64,000 nucleotides of DNA, taken from assembly GCF_031846485.1 (NCBI RefSeq), contig NZ_JAVRHQ010000020.1, positions 14,431-78,430 on the forward strand, in the 5' to 3' direction. Positions 1 to 8,742 of this stretch are shown here, one piece after another. Positions within the stretch are counted from its first letter, which is position 1; each line of letters begins with the position of its first letter. Origin of the DNA: Autumnicola tepida (GTDB lineage Bacteria; Bacteroidota; Bacteroidia; Flavobacteriales; Flavobacteriaceae). Made by a program: the position numbers and the translations under genes. The notes beneath the pieces are model-generated. The model had not been told where the DNA came from. It was given only the letters and a program-made list of their open reading frames with translations, and searched no databases.

Positions 1-1391
1 GTAAGAAAAGCATCATTATTTTGATACTGCAGTGCCATGCTTCCCGGGGAGTTGAGCTTGTAATAAGTATTTACCTTAGGGTACTGGAAATTGTTCACTT
101 CTTCTTCAAAAACAGCATTAAATAAGGGATGGCCAAAGCGAATGCCGGTAACCAGCCTTTCCTGTGCAACCAGGTTTGTGTAGTGTGGTGCCTGTGTGTC
201 CGCTAAAAAAGAATTATAGGAATTAATGTTGCCACTCATGGAAGGTAGCAGAACTACCACCGCACCTTCTTCCATTCTTTTTCCAAGGATTTCTGAAAGG
301 GAAACGGGAATAGATTCCGGTTCTTCAAGAATAATTAATCCTGCCTGGGATAAGGAGTTATAATCTATTCCTGAAAATGAAAAAGTGCTAAGGCTGAATT
401 CCGGCTCAGTATAAATTCTCTTCAGGAATGAATTCCCTTTTTCGGAAAGAAGTACGGTTTGAATAGCAGGGGAGGAGGCAATGTTAAAAAAGAGCTGGTT
501 GTCATACTCCAGCCCATTATCTTCAATTTGAATAATGCCATTGGCAATAAGCTCGCTGGAAAGGCTGAAGCTTAGACTGGCGGTGTCTTTTTCAGCAAAA
601 TTAACAGCCGATTTTCCCAGAAGAGTCTTTCCGTTAGAAACGGAAACCGAAATTTGTTCCTCAACATTTCCTGTAGCCGAAAGCAAAACCTGGAGCTTAA
701 TTTTATCAGGATCCCTTTCGGCTATAAAGGCAGAATCAAGGCTTATATTTTGAACATTTTCCGGTTGAAGAGGAACAAGCTTTATATCCGCTTCATTCAC
801 AAGATCCTCGTCAATTCCCGAACTCTGCTGAAAATCGGAAATCAAGATAAAATTATGATTATCTGCAGGATTATTTTCAAAAAAACCGGCGGCTCTCAGC
901 TTCAGGTTATCAAAATTCATTGCCGTAGCACTATAGTCTATTTCCTGTAGAATATTCCGTATCTCGGCCACATTGGTATTCAGGAAGCTGTCATCATTGG
1001 TGAGCAGGTTAAACTTTCCCTCTTCCGGGATATTTTTGAGCAAGCCCTGCACTGCGGCAGGCAACAGTTCCCCGTTTTTCCCAGAAGCCTGCATACTAAA
1101 AGAATTATCAAGATAAAACAAGGTACTTTTAGACTGCAATGCTTTTTCAGAAGAAGGGAAATAGGGTTGGGCAAAAGCCAGAATAATGCATGCAAGGGTA
1201 AGGCAACGAACAAGAAGGATAAGCCATTTTTTGAGGTGGGAACTTTTACGGGTCTGCCTGCTGATTTTCTTCAGAAATTTTACATTCGTAAAGTCTTCTT
1301 TCTGGAAGCGACGGAGCTGGAAAAGATGTACAATAAATGGAATTATCAGTAAAAAAAGTGCATACAGAAGTTCCGGATATTTGAAATACAT
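1..1391 (-). CDS. BatA-domain membrane protein, 3' end cut off by the window edge
   Basis: The frame reads from an ATG at 1391 down to base 1 without a stop, giving about 463 residues with the C-terminus missing. The N-terminus (MYFKYPELLYALFLLIIPFIVHLFQLRRFQ, split here as MYFKYPELLYALF then LLIIPFIVHLF) is a hydrophobic helix followed by basic residues. A second hydrophobic segment (WLILLVRCLTLACIILAFAQP) follows around residues 50-70. This double-transmembrane N-terminus is the BatA/TIGR02226 type of Bacteroidota. After it comes a von Willebrand-like segment (LFYLDNSFSMQASG, residues about 85-98) with the DxSxS-like start of a metal-site fold. Such proteins sit in the inner membrane with a periplasmic or cytoplasmic vWA-like domain; their exact role is not settled. 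I see no partner gene because the next gene is an unrelated kinase. Confidence 0.75.
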   Translation of the reverse strand, partial: MYFKYPELLYALFLLIIPFIVHLFQLRRFQKEDFTNVKFLKKISRQTRKSSHLKKWLILLVRCLTLACIILAFAQPYFPSSEKALQSKSTLFYLDNSFSMQASGKNGELLPAAVQGLLKNIPEEGKFNLLTNDDSFLNTNVAEIRNILQEIDYSATAMNFDNLKLRAAGFFENNPADNHNFILISDFQQSSGIDEDLVNEADIKLVPLQPENVQNISLDSAFIAERDPDKIKLQVLLSATGNVEEQISVSVSNGKTLLGKSAVNFAEKDTASLSFSLSSELIANGIIQIEDNGLEYDNQLFFNIASSPAIQTVLLSEKGNSFLKRIYTEPEFSLSTFSFSGIDYNSLSQAGLIILEEPESIPVSLSEILGKRMEEGAVVVLLPSMSGNINSYNSFLADTQAPHYTNLVAQERLVTGIRFGHPLFNAVFEEEVNNFQYPKVNTYYKLNSPGSMALQYQNNDAFL

Positions 1392-1438
1392 TCTCGGCGT
1401 GAAAGTTTGTCAAATATAGGAAATGAAAACTATTTCCT

Positions 1439-2641
1439 CTACAGCCGCTTTATTTTAAATTGAAAGGTGCTGCCATGGCCCGGATGGGAAGTCACGTTAA
1501 TTTCGCCATCCATATTTTCCACCAGTTTTTTTACAGTCGCAAGGCCAATCCCGCTTCCGGGATTACCGTCCCTATCGTTCGCGTCCAGAGTAGTGAAAAG
1601 GTCGAAAATTTTGTGCAGATTTTCATCAGAGATCCCATTACCATTGTCTGCTACGGTAAAGCAATAAAATAATTCGGTTTCCCTGAAGCCGATCTCTATT
1701 TTTCGTTGATCTTTCTCATTGTACTTAAGGGCATTGCTGATAAGGTTCATGAAAACCTGTGTGAGAGCCGCTTTGTTAACCCGGTGCAAGAGAACATTTT
1801 CTGGGTAGGATATCTCAACATCATCGGAAACCTGGTAAAGATCTGCGACCTTTTTAAGCAATTCTTCCAGGCTCACTTCCTCAAGGTCTCGCCGGATGAT
1901 ATGGTCGCTGCGGTAGTAACTAAGAATACCATCTACATAATTTCTAAGGGAATAGGATGATTCTACAAGAAACTGCAGGTATTTTTCTGTATCCTCGTCA
2001 AATTTCCCCTGGTTTTCATCTTTAAGAAGCTCTGCAAGAGAGATAATATTGGCTAAAGGTGACTTAATATCGTGAGAAACCACGCTGGTAAACCTTTCCA
2101 GTTCTTTATATTTTGATTTCAGTTTGTTCTGAACCTTGTAAAGCCTGTTTTTTTGTTTCCTGAACTCTAACAGGTTCATCGCCTGGTTGGCCAGAGCATG
2201 TAAGGCCCTTTCCTGAAAAGGTGTTAATACCCTTGGAACAGTATCCAGGATGCAAAAAACTGCAATAGCATGTCCTCCTTTGTTTAGAAGAGGGATTCCC
2301 GCATAAAACTGTAAATTTTTCTTGTAATGCCTGTTTGCTTCTTCAAACTCCTCCAAAGCTTCCTCTTTAGACACAATAAGGTGTTTTTTCTGTTGAAGGA
2401 CTGATAACTGGCAAAGGGAATCTTTTCTTGGAATTTCCTTTAGATCACTGCCATAAATAGATTTAAACCATATGTTATTTTTATCTATTATGCTTATTTG
2501 GGCAATTGGGACATCGCATATCTCGGCTGCAAGAAAAGTAAGTTCATCATAATCGCTGTCTGCCTCAGTATGAACAATGTCATACTCAGAAAGAGCAGCA
2601 AGCCGCAAATTTTCATTGGCTGGATAAACTTCAAAATTCAT
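1439..2641 (-). CDS. GAF-domain sensor histidine kinase
   Basis: This 400-residue protein has a GAF domain at about residues 25-160 and a coiled-coil linker at about 160-185. The dimerisation helix carries the phospho-acceptor His at 190 (VVSHDIKSPLANI). The ATPase domain shows the N box (FMNLISNALKYNE), the G1 box (DNGNGI), an F box (IFDLFTTL) and the G2 box (GSGIGLATVKKL). No transmembrane segment is visible, so it is probably a soluble cytoplasmic sensor that binds a small ligand or redox signal through GAF. No response regulator gene is adjacent, so it is an orphan here. It resembles phytochrome-like or light/redox kinases of flavobacteria, but no chromophore Cys can be assigned. The input signal is unknown. 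Confidence 0.9.
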   Translation of the reverse strand: MNFEVYPANENLRLAALSEYDIVHTEADSDYDELTFLAAEICDVPIAQISIIDKNNIWFKSIYGSDLKEIPRKDSLCQLSVLQQKKHLIVSKEEALEEFEEANRHYKKNLQFYAGIPLLNKGGHAIAVFCILDTVPRVLTPFQERALHALANQAMNLLEFRKQKNRLYKVQNKLKSKYKELERFTSVVSHDIKSPLANIISLAELLKDENQGKFDEDTEKYLQFLVESSYSLRNYVDGILSYYRSDHIIRRDLEEVSLEELLKKVADLYQVSDDVEISYPENVLLHRVNKAALTQVFMNLISNALKYNEKDQRKIEIGFRETELFYCFTVADNGNGISDENLHKIFDLFTTLDANDRDGNPGSGIGLATVKKLVENMDGEINVTSHPGHGSTFQFKIKRL

Positions 2642-2910
2642 GCGATAAAATCCCTTTTATTTAGATATCTTTTAATTTATGGACATTTAGCTACAAAAAC
2701 GAAAGATATTTCCGGATATTCAGATTTTTTTTCAAAGTAAAAATACTTTATTTTTTCATCAAAACTTTCGTCAAACCAGAAACTGTGATGTAAATTATTA
2801 TTAATTTAACAAAAAAAAATCAAACTATCAATTTCATCGCATTTTTGTGTATTAAGCGGGATTTTTTTTGGAATATTGTGTGCTATTTCCGCTTCAAATA
2901 AAAAGGCGTT

Positions 2911-3672
2911 TTAATAGTTTTCGAAGACACCAAGTCCAAAAAGCGCAAAATCATACTTTACAGGATCTGCTTTATCCATTCTTCTTAATGATGAATCCAA
3001 TTCTTTTAGTGCTTTAGCATCATTGGCCTTTCTCTTAAGCAGGTTTAATTTTCTGGCTACATTTCCGGAGTGTACATCCAGGGGGCAGGAAAGTTGTGAA
3101 GGAGAAATATTTTTCCAAATTCCAAAATCCACACTTCCAGCATCGCGCACCATCCATCGTAAAAACATATTAATCCTTTTTGCGGCGGAATTCTTCAGAG
3201 GGTCGCTAACATGTTTCTCTGTTCTGGAAAGATGGGGCAATTCAAAAAATATCTTTTTGAACTCGTGGATTGCCGGCTGTAGGGTATCTTTTTCAGCATA
3301 TCGGGTAAAAACTGGTTCCAAACCCCCGTGGTTAAGATAAATATTTTGAAGTGCTTTTATAAAAAATTTAGCATCATAACCGTTAAAGGTGCGATGTACA
3401 AACGGTGAGAATTTTTCAAGCTCACTATCGCTGTGTTTCAGGACAAAATCATGAGGAGCCCGCTCCAGAAGGTCCATTAATTTATTGGCATTGTTGAGAA
3501 TGCTCTTACGATTTCCCCAGGCGATGGTGGCTGTAAGAAAACCAGCAATTTCAATATCTTCTTTTTTACTGAACTGGTGTGGGATCTGTACCGGATCTGT
3601 CTCAATAAATTCAGGAGAATTATATTGTTCTGCTTTAAAATCCAGGAAAGATTTTAGTTCGCTTTTTTTCAA
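2911..3672 (-). CDS. TIGR02757 family protein (DUF2400)
   Basis: The 253-residue product matches the TIGR02757/DUF2400 family by its start (LKSFLDFKAEQYNSPEFIETDPVQIPH, with the stretch AEQYNSPEFIETDP most typical), the segment FLTATIAWGNRKSIL, and the later stretch LDVHSGNVARKLNLLKRK. Its length is normal for the family. The family is widespread in Bacteroidota and has no proven biochemical activity. It has no signal peptide or membrane segment, so it should be cytoplasmic. It lies 17 bp downstream of the ABC ATPase gene on the same strand and is probably co-transcribed with it. Confidence is high for the family and nil for a function. Confidence 0.85.
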   Translation of the reverse strand: MKKSELKSFLDFKAEQYNSPEFIETDPVQIPHQFSKKEDIEIAGFLTATIAWGNRKSILNNANKLMDLLERAPHDFVLKHSDSELEKFSPFVHRTFNGYDAKFFIKALQNIYLNHGGLEPVFTRYAEKDTLQPAIHEFKKIFFELPHLSRTEKHVSDPLKNSAAKRINMFLRWMVRDAGSVDFGIWKNISPSQLSCPLDVHSGNVARKLNLLKRKANDAKALKELDSSLRRMDKADPVKYDFALFGLGVFENY

Positions 3673-3689
3673 AAATTGGGGTTTTTGAT

Positions 3690-4349
3690 TTAAACAATTT
3701 CACCGTCTACCATCGTGAGTTTACGGTCGGCCATATTGGCCAGTTCTTCATTATGGGTTACAATCACAAAAGTTTGGTTGAATTCATCCCGGAGTCGAAA
3801 GAAGAGTTTATGCAAATTTTCGGCTGATTCACTGTCCAGGTTGCCTGAAGGTTCATCTGCAAAAATTACCGCGGGATTGTTAATCAGGGCCCTCGCCACT
3901 GCAATCCTCTGCTGTTCTCCACCACTTAGCTCACCAGGTTTATGATTTGCCCTGTGCTCCAGGCCAAGAAACTGCAACAGTTCATAGGCGCGTTTTTCAG
4001 CTTCTCCCTTGGGTTTATTTTGAATAAAAGCCGGGATGCAAATATTTTCCAGGGCAGTGAATTCAGGAAGCAGCTGGTGAAACTGGAAAATAAATCCGAT
4101 ATGCTGATTTCGAAAACGGGAAAGCTCCCTTGAAGACAGGCCATCTATGTTGGTTCCATTAATTGTTAATTCTGAACCCCTTTCTTTCTCCGGGCGGTCA
4201 AGTGTACCTAGAATTTGTAGTAACGTGGTTTTTCCTGCTCCCGAAGCGCCAACTATAGAAACAATTTCCCCTTTTTGAATATGGAGCTTAACCCCTTTGA
4301 GTACATGAAGCTCACCATAGAACTTATGAATATTATCAGCTAAAATCAT
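3690..4349 (-). CDS. ABC transporter ATP-binding protein, LolD/MacB-like
   Basis: This 219-residue ATPase has a Walker A motif (GASGAGKTT, residues 34-42), a Q loop (FQFHQLLPEFTALEN), the signature LSGGEQQRIAVARAL, a Walker B motif (AVIFADEPSGNLDS) and the switch His (IVTHNEELA). The PSGNLDS tail of Walker B and the FHQLLPEFTALEN segment are typical of the LolD/FtsE/MacB group, which drives lipoprotein release or peptide export. No permease gene is next to it; in Bacteroidota the matching FtsX/LolC-type permease is often encoded elsewhere. A lolD symbol would be a guess, so none is given. It is probably transcribed together with the TIGR02757 gene downstream. Confidence 0.9.
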   Translation of the reverse strand: MILADNIHKFYGELHVLKGVKLHIQKGEIVSIVGASGAGKTTLLQILGTLDRPEKERGSELTINGTNIDGLSSRELSRFRNQHIGFIFQFHQLLPEFTALENICIPAFIQNKPKGEAEKRAYELLQFLGLEHRANHKPGELSGGEQQRIAVARALINNPAVIFADEPSGNLDSESAENLHKLFFRLRDEFNQTFVIVTHNEELANMADRKLTMVDGEIV

Positions 4350-4545
4350 GAATTTTTCTTTGTGGCCCGAAAATTACCCAAATTGTAAGGAACCGGCAAT
4401 ATTAACAACTGAAAGTTAATTAAGGATTCATTATAATCTTCAAAGCAGAAAGGTACAGCATTTGCCAGTTATTACACCATTGATATTATTAATCATTAAC
4501 TCAGCCGCATTGACTATTAATCAACTAGTTTTGACGAAGAAAAAA

Positions 4546-4553
4546 TACTTTTG
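4546..4553 (+). promoter_or_regulatory. candidate -7 promoter box for msrA-folE
   Basis: TACTTTTG fits the Bacteroidota -7 consensus TAnnTTTG and ends 5 nt before the ATG at 4559. If it is used, the transcript would start at or next to the ATG and have no leader. No well-spaced TTG -33 element is present (the nearest leaves 12 nt), which lowers confidence. Confidence 0.3.
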
Positions 4554-4558
4554 AAAAT

Positions 4559-5707
4559 ATGGAAGGGAAAAATTTAGAAATTGCAATATTGGCAGGAGGA
4601 TGTTTCTGGTGCACAGAAGCTGTCTTTCAGCGATTGGAAGGGGTAGAGGAGGTAATTTCCGGCTTTACCGGCGGGACTATTAAAAATCCTGCCTACCGTG
4701 AAATTGTCACCGGAAGAACCGGCCATGCAGAGGCTATCGAAATAAAATTTAATCCTGAAAAAATCTCTTTTGAAGAGTTATTGCTGGTTTTTTTCGGCAC
4801 ACATGACCCTACAACCTTAAACAGGCAACAAAATGATGTGGGTACGCAGTACAGGAGTGGCATATTTTATACTTCGGAAGAACAAAAAGAAACCGCTGAA
4901 AAAGTAATTGCCTCCCTGGAAAAAGAAGGCGTTTTTAAAGATCCAATAGTTACCGAAGTTACAGAAGCTTCCCCATTTTATACTGCGGAAGTTGAGCACC
5001 AGGATTTTTACAACCAGCACCGGCAGCAACCTTACTGCCAGTTTATTATAGACCCTAAAATTTCCAAACTGAAAAAACTTTTTTCAGAAAAACTTAAAAA
5101 ATTAGATCCAATGTCTTACCGGTATTTTGAAGAATATGACATAGATGTTACTGAAAACCTCAGGAAGAATTTCAAAGAAATTATTGCAGGAGTGGAAGAA
5201 GATCCCGGGCGTGAGGGAATAGTAAAAACTCCTGAAAGAGCTGCCAAAGCAATGCAGTACCTTACACAGGGATATGCCATGGATGCGGAAAAAATCCTTA
5301 CGGAAGCCTTGTTTACTGAAAGTTATGACGAAATGGTGGTGGTAAAGGATATTGAAATTTATTCCCTGTGCGAGCACCATATGCTGCCTTTTTTTGGAAA
5401 AGCACATATTGCTTATATCCCAAACGGGAAAATAGTTGGATTGAGCAAATTACCCAGGATTGTAGATGTTTTTGCGAGAAGGTTACAGGTGCAGGAGCGG
5501 CTTACACATGATATCCTGGAATGTTTAAACAAAGTACTACAACCCCAGGGGGTAGCAGTGGTAATAGAAGCGCAGCACATGTGCATGATGATGCGGGGTG
5601 TACAAAAGCAGAACAGCGCAACCACTACTTCTGGTTTTCGCGGGCAGTTTGAAAAAATTGAAACCCGTTCTGAATTTCTTAAATTAATAAGCTCAGACCT
5701 TCAGTAG
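4559..5707 (+). CDS. Fusion of peptide-methionine (S)-S-oxide reductase MsrA and GTP cyclohydrolase I FolE
   Basis: Residues 7-165 are a full MsrA domain: catalytic Cys15 in GGCFWC, the stretch GTQYRSGIFY, and AEVEHQDFYNQH. MsrA reduces methionine-S-sulfoxide in proteins. Residues about 184-380 are a full GTP cyclohydrolase I domain: EDPGREGIVKTPERAAK, the zinc ligands Cys271 and His274 in CEHHMLPFFGKAHIAYIPNGKIVGLSKLPR (of which SLCEHHMLPFFGKAHIAY is the core) and Cys342 in EAQHMCMMMRGV. This enzyme makes dihydroneopterin triphosphate, the first step of folate and pterin synthesis. The two halves are in one frame with a short Lys-rich linker at 168-183 and no internal stop. Residue PMSYRYFEEYD at 184 looks like the native FolE start, so a stop codon was lost between two former genes. 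Both catalytic sites look intact. Confidence 0.93.
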   Translation: MEGKNLEIAILAGGCFWCTEAVFQRLEGVEEVISGFTGGTIKNPAYREIVTGRTGHAEAIEIKFNPEKISFEELLLVFFGTHDPTTLNRQQNDVGTQYRSGIFYTSEEQKETAEKVIASLEKEGVFKDPIVTEVTEASPFYTAEVEHQDFYNQHRQQPYCQFIIDPKISKLKKLFSEKLKKLDPMSYRYFEEYDIDVTENLRKNFKEIIAGVEEDPGREGIVKTPERAAKAMQYLTQGYAMDAEKILTEALFTESYDEMVVVKDIEIYSLCEHHMLPFFGKAHIAYIPNGKIVGLSKLPRIVDVFARRLQVQERLTHDILECLNKVLQPQGVAVVIEAQHMCMMMRGVQKQNSATTTSGFRGQFEKIETRSEFLKLISSDLQ

Positions 5708-5748
5708 AAAATGGCATCTTATTTGATTTGAATAAATAAACTGGAAAA

Positions 5749-6054
5749 ATGAAAATTCACAATAAAAGATTATTTATAAAAGGACTCCTTTATGATGCCA
5801 TTGGTATGGTAAGCGTGGCCATCCCTCTAATTGGCCCTTTTCTTGATATAATCTGGGCACCTTATGCCGCCAGTAAAATGAGTGAAATGTATCCTGGTAA
5901 AAAAGGGAAAGTAGCTTCAGTACTGGTGTTTTTAGAGGAGATTTTACCGGGAACAGATGTTATTCCATCTTTTACATTAATGTACCTGTACACTTATGTA
6001 TGGAAGAAAAATAAAGCTCCGCAACCCAGAGTTATTGAGGTTGAGAGTTATTAA
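5749..6054 (+). CDS. small conserved hypothetical membrane-associated protein
   Basis: This 101-residue protein starts 41 bp after the msrA-folE stop. It has one clear hydrophobic stretch at about residues 16-36 (AIGMVSVAIPLIGPFLDIIW), then ASKMSEMYPGKKGKVASVLVFLEEILPGTDVIPSFTLMYLYTYVW (split at the Gly-Lys-rich turn), with a second hydrophobic part near the end. The Pro/Gly-rich pattern IPLIGPFLDIIWAPYAA and the LEEILPGTDVIPSFT segment recall small Bacteroidota membrane proteins without known role. A hairpin terminator follows directly. I do not recognise a function. Confidence 0.7.
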   Translation: MKIHNKRLFIKGLLYDAIGMVSVAIPLIGPFLDIIWAPYAASKMSEMYPGKKGKVASVLVFLEEILPGTDVIPSFTLMYLYTYVWKKNKAPQPRVIEVESY

Positions 6055-6079
6055 AGTTTGATTTAATTAGTTAGTTTGA

Positions 6080-6113
6080 AAAGCTGCCTGTGTGTCTTCA
6101 GGCAGCTTTTTTT
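6080..6113. terminator. rho-independent terminator, possibly bidirectional
   Basis: AAAGCTGCCTG and CAGGCAGCTTT form an 11-bp stem around an 8-nt loop and are followed by a T run on the + strand. The A-run on the other side means it could also end transcripts of the converging TonB receptor gene. Confidence 0.85.
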
Positions 6114-6122
6114 ACGATAGCT

Positions 6123-8363
6123 TTAAATATTCCAGAGCAGGGAGAAGACAATATTCCTTCCAATATTGGAAATCCCGTCCGTTTTTAAACGGGATAAATG
6201 AGAGATATAATCTTTGTTAAGCAGGTTATTTCCGCTTATATTAATTTCAACCACCGAATTTCCCAGGTCCAGGCTACCCCCAAGGCCGGCTCCCAACAGG
6301 TTGTAACCTTCAGTATCCGTTTCAAAAATGCTAACCCTGTTTTTGTCCATTACACTCTTCAGCCTTAGAAAAGCATATTTATTCTGAAGAAGTTTATCCT
6401 GCCCAAATTCAAACCTAAAGGTGTTGGTAAAGGAATTAGCAGGAATGAGGGGTAAATATTCATTTTCAGAAAGTTTCCCGGTCACGGTCTCAAAACTGCT
6501 TTCAAAATGAAGCCAGTCCAAAGGATGAGGGTGAAGGTGAAAACCTATTTCACCGCCGTAAAGCCTTGCATTATCCTGAGTATAATAATATACCTGCTCA
6601 TTGTCTACAATATCAGGGGAGGGGCTTATATAGATATAATCATTTACAGAATTGTGGAAAGCGTTGGCGAAAGCTTCAAAATGTTTGTTTCTCCATTCCA
6701 GCGAGAGATCTACCTGGAAATTTTGTTCATTGCTCAAATTGGCATTTCCAACTTCATAGCGGTTTGCGCCGTTGTGGGAGCCGTTAGAAGTTAATTCTGC
6801 CAGGTTTGGGGCACGAAATCCGCTGGCAAGGTTAAGGCGGGCAGCAAATTTTCTTAGTGGCTGAAATTTTATGCCGAAAGCACCGTTTATACTGTTGTAA
6901 TTTTTATCAATTGCGGGCACAGCTCCTTCTTCAGCTATAAAAGACTCGCTTTCAATGCTTCTTTTATCAAAGCGAACCCCTCCCTGGAAATCCCACTTTT
7001 CAAGGTGGTAATGAGTGGTTCCAAAGATACCGAAATCAACAGTTTCAGCATTCGGAATTAAGATTTCCTCTCCAAAATTCGAATTGGTCTGCTGCATTCC
7101 CTGTATGCCAAAAATTGTTTCGAAATTACCTGTTTTAGGTAGGTTATATTTTAGGTTATAGCTCAGGGTTTGGAGGTGCATTTCCAGGGCAGGATGTTCC
7201 CCTGGCGTTTCCTCTTCCTGTTCTTCCTCATCGCCATGGTGATGTTCCTCAAATTCCTTCCTGTTATTAAACTGGTAGCCGATTTTTAAATCGAGACTGG
7301 AATTTGCCAAAAACAGCCGGTTATCCAGGCTTACCACGTGATTATCGATTTTCTGAAAAGGTAGCATCAGGTCCTTACTGGTATTCTGCACACCAATTTC
7401 TTCAGGAATTCCAATATTGGACCGGTTGTAATTGTAGCGCAGGTCAGCTTTGTATTTGGAATCCTGGTAACCAACTCCCGCTTTTAAATCTTTTTCATTA
7501 AACCGGGTGTTGGTGACTTTTAAACCATTTCCGGTTTCATAATCGCTATGGTAGGCAGTGCTTCCACGAAGCAAAAATTTTAGCTTGTTGCCCGAGGTCT
7601 GCGCCATAACACTCCCCTGATAGCCAAGGGTATTATTGAAATAATCCCCGCTGGCTTCGGCATGTGTTTCGTTGGCGGCAGCATAAGTTTCAGGATTGAG
7701 GTACAGCACGCCACCAATGGCATCGCTCCCGTAGAGCAGCGAAGCAGGACCTTTTATAACCTCTACGCTTCCTATACCTTTTGAGCTGATGCCCAGCCCG
7801 TGTTCATCCCCAAACTGCTGGTTTTCCAGCCGTACACCCTGTGTATAAACCAGCACACGATTGGAACTTAAACCCCTTATTACCGGTTTGCCAATTCCAA
7901 CACCTGTGGTCAGGCTTTCCACTCCGGCCATTTGAGTAATTCCGTCAGCCAGCGTCACCGCTCCTTTTCGGTTTAATTCTGAAACGCTTTCGCGTTCAAC
8001 CTTCATTACATTTTCACTCTGAAGCTGGTGGAAAGGTGTGGAAACAATAACTTCTTCCATCTCTATTGCCGAAGGTGAAAGCTGAAGTTCTATGGCTTCA
8101 GAAGGAATATCTATATTTTTAGAAAAAGAAGTGTATCCTATAGAAGAGACCAGGAGCTGGTAACTTCCTTCCGGAAGATTTTTAAAGCTGAAGTTCCCGT
8201 CCAGATCTGTAACTGTACCTTTTTCCAGTTGTGGAAAATATACAGTTGCGCTGAATACGGGCTCTCCGGTTTCTGCATCTGTTACGGAACCGGAAAATTG
8301 ATTTTGTGAATGCACAAGTGGTGTCACTGCCAATAGCAGCACCAATAAAATTTTAAATTTCAT
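6123..8363 (-). CDS. TonB-dependent outer-membrane receptor with CarboxypepD_reg domain, probable metal uptake
   Basis: This 746-residue protein begins with a signal peptide (MKFKILLVLLLAVTPLVHSQ). A carboxypeptidase-regulatory-like beta-sandwich follows at about 21-105 (GSVTDAETGEPVFSATVYFP). The TonB plug occupies about 110-230 (EEVIVSTPF, VIRGLSSNRVLVY, GPASLLYGSDAIGGVLYL), and a beta-barrel ends in the aromatic NIVFSLLWNI expected at the C-terminus. Residues about 370-396 form an extracellular-loop-like stretch very rich in His and Glu (EEHHHGDEEEQEEE). In this receptor family such loops go with zinc or copper substrates. The two genes upstream on the same strand are a His-rich small protein and a membrane protein, which fits a metal-handling unit. 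The substrate is inferred, not shown. Confidence 0.9.
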   Translation of the reverse strand: MKFKILLVLLLAVTPLVHSQNQFSGSVTDAETGEPVFSATVYFPQLEKGTVTDLDGNFSFKNLPEGSYQLLVSSIGYTSFSKNIDIPSEAIELQLSPSAIEMEEVIVSTPFHQLQSENVMKVERESVSELNRKGAVTLADGITQMAGVESLTTGVGIGKPVIRGLSSNRVLVYTQGVRLENQQFGDEHGLGISSKGIGSVEVIKGPASLLYGSDAIGGVLYLNPETYAAANETHAEASGDYFNNTLGYQGSVMAQTSGNKLKFLLRGSTAYHSDYETGNGLKVTNTRFNEKDLKAGVGYQDSKYKADLRYNYNRSNIGIPEEIGVQNTSKDLMLPFQKIDNHVVSLDNRLFLANSSLDLKIGYQFNNRKEFEEHHHGDEEEQEEETPGEHPALEMHLQTLSYNLKYNLPKTGNFETIFGIQGMQQTNSNFGEEILIPNAETVDFGIFGTTHYHLEKWDFQGGVRFDKRSIESESFIAEEGAVPAIDKNYNSINGAFGIKFQPLRKFAARLNLASGFRAPNLAELTSNGSHNGANRYEVGNANLSNEQNFQVDLSLEWRNKHFEAFANAFHNSVNDYIYISPSPDIVDNEQVYYYTQDNARLYGGEIGFHLHPHPLDWLHFESSFETVTGKLSENEYLPLIPANSFTNTFRFEFGQDKLLQNKYAFLRLKSVMDKNRVSIFETDTEGYNLLGAGLGGSLDLGNSVVEINISGNNLLNKDYISHLSRLKTDGISNIGRNIVFSLLWNI

Positions 8364-8420
8364 ATAATGTTTTTAAATGATTATGTATAAACCTTCCTTT
8401 AAAAAAGAAGTGATGCGGAT

Positions 8421-8738
8421 TTATACATTGCACGGTGGACCCCGCAGCTCAAAAGGAAGCTTTTGATAATCACTTAAAAATTGGTAAGAATTAAATACTT
8501 TTTTCTCCTGGACCTGGACATCTACAGGTTCAAAACATAAAAATTCCAGTTGCAAAGCAGCTGTTTTGTGAAACTTATAAAGTTTACAATCCAGGGGTTT
8601 GGCGTGGTAGTGGTTTTCAGCATAATGATCGCATAAACCATGATCATGACCCATAAAAACATGAAGAAAATTTGCAGTGGAAGGCAGCAGGATTAGAAAT
8701 GCTGAGGTTATTATTAATATGTTCTTTGCCGCCTTCAA
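8421..8738 (-). CDS. small His- and Cys-rich exported protein next to the TonB receptor
   Basis: I choose the TTG at 8738 (MKAAKNILIITSAFLILLP) because it lies 4 bp after the stop of the upstream gene and gives a clean signal-peptide start. The earlier ATG at 8831 would overlap that gene by 89 bp and add an unconvincing N-terminus. The mature part of about 80 residues holds FMGHDHGLCDHYAENHYHAK, with six His residues plus Cys and Asp, then DCKLYKFH and a C-terminal LRGPPCNV. This density suggests metal binding. It is followed on the same strand by the His-rich-loop TonB receptor, so a role in metal sensing or hand-over is plausible. No characterised homologue is recognised. Confidence 0.7.
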   Translation of the reverse strand: MKAAKNILIITSAFLILLPSTANFLHVFMGHDHGLCDHYAENHYHAKPLDCKLYKFHKTAALQLEFLCFEPVDVQVQEKKVFNSYQFLSDYQKLPFELRGPPCNV

Positions 8739-8742
8739 TTTA

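Noticed and set aside
2841..2900. AAGCGG...CCGCTT hairpin between kinase and TIGR02757 genes
   Set aside because: The 6-bp stem has a loop of about 30 nt and no T run, so it is not a convincing terminator.
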